From Lachnospiraceae bacterium (GTDB lineage: Bacteria; Bacillota; Clostridia; Lachnospirales; Lachnospiraceae), in the NCBI GenBank assembly GCA_017437965.1, contig JAFRWN010000082.1, forward strand, positions 18,061-82,060: DNA of 64,000 nucleotides, written 5' to 3'. The position numbers and the translations under genes are program-made. Each line of letters starts with the position of its first letter. Position 1 is the first letter of the stretch. The notes beneath the pieces are model-generated. The model ran no database searches and was not told where the DNA came from. It saw nothing but the letters and a program-made list of their open reading frames with translations. This document shows positions 63,807-64,000 of the stretch, in pieces.

Positions 63807-64000
63807 ATGGATGATAACAAAAACACAGATGACAATAAAAACATAGAAAACTGGATAGTTTACGGAAACAATCCGCCTAACACCCCGTGGCCGGTAACCG
63901 ATAACAACCAGCCTCAGCAGATCTACCCGGGCACCCAGCCCCAGCAGCCCTACCCCGGAGCACAGCAGCCCTACCCCGGAGCACAGCAGCCCTACCCCGG
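63807..64000 (+). CDS. N-terminus of a Pro/Gln-rich repeat protein (incomplete)
   Basis: The frame opens at ATG 63807 and runs off the window after 64 codons. The N-terminus is hydrophilic (MDDNKNTDDNKNIENWIVYG), followed by a Pro-rich region that becomes the heptad QQPYPGA. Proteins that begin this way in Firmicutes often have membrane helices further on, but none is visible here. The ribosome site is weak (AGGAAC at some distance). No function can be assigned. Confidence 0.6.
   Translation, partial: MDDNKNTDDNKNIENWIVYGNNPPNTPWPVTDNNQPQQIYPGTQPQQPYPGAQQPYPGAQQPYP
63942..64000 (+). repeat. Tandem 21-nt coding repeat at the window edge
   Basis: Three near-identical 21-nt units, each encoding QQPYPGA, begin at 63942, 63963 and 63984; the third is cut by the window edge. 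Confidence 0.9.

Noticed and set aside
1..64000. Insertion sequences, prophage, integrase attachment sites or CRISPR arrays
   Set aside because: No transposase, integrase, phage structural or Cas-like protein and no regularly spaced short repeats were seen; the tRNA 3' ends are not repeated elsewhere in the window as far as I could see.

Overview
The window looks like chromosome of a saccharolytic Gram-positive anaerobe of the Lachnospiraceae (Bacillota), possibly near Butyrivibrio. Supporting signs are DUF4317 and DUF5688 proteins, [NiFe]-hydrogenase maturation genes, FchA plus FolD folate genes, a cytoplasmic GH9 of the Butyrivibrio cellodextrinase type, and sigma-A-like promoters with strong GGAGG ribosome sites. 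The genus is a guess. No phage, insertion sequence, CRISPR array or rRNA was seen.

From 1 to 36 kb the content is mostly housekeeping in short operons. It starts inside a GH3 glycosidase. Next come a membrane-anchored FKBP-like foldase, a zinc phospholipase-C-like protein and a 1-phosphofructokinase-type kinase. A GH74 gene and an NAG-kinase-like protein that has lost its catalytic motifs face them on the minus strand. Then follow murG, a Trk potassium system, mntP-deoC, a GH9, nadE, degV, prfC, an alanine/sodium symporter, two tRNAs (Arg-CCG, Thr-CGT) and three c-di-GMP-type proteins, one degenerate in both domains. GH74 and GH9 have no signal peptide, so xyloglucan and cello-oligosaccharides may be cut inside the cell. 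Convergent gene pairs repeatedly abut or overlap at their stop codons.

From 33.1 to 56.4 kb one promoter precedes an Fe-S aldo/keto reductase, dtd, fchA and folD. Only 24 nt after folD begins a run of seven secreted-protein genes (36.4-56.4 kb). Each ends in the same two-part cassette: a ~60-80 aa beta-rich module followed by a dockerin-like domain. In six genes that domain is exactly 65 codons and ends in Phe-x-Trp at the stop codon. The cargo is not carbohydrase-like. It consists of a transglutaminase with BspA-type repeats, a CAP-domain protein, giant PPC/Ig-like proteins, an NlpC/P60-like protein, a small Ig-like protein and a near-naked dockerin protein. The next gene (56.5-60.0 kb), behind its own consensus promoter, encodes a protein with an N-terminal cohesin-like domain, about ten Cys-rich repeats, an X2-like domain and a C-terminal SPKTGD sortase signal. 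Together these look like a self-contained cell-wall-anchored cohesin-dockerin surface complex with adhesive, cross-linking and wall-active parts. This is the main candidate for an undescribed system.

From 60.1 to 63.7 kb lies hypF-hypC-hypD for [NiFe]-hydrogenase maturation. The window ends inside a Pro/Gln-rich repeat protein. No gene-free stretch exceeds 300 nt; the larger gaps carry tRNAs, promoters, hairpins and terminators, described below.
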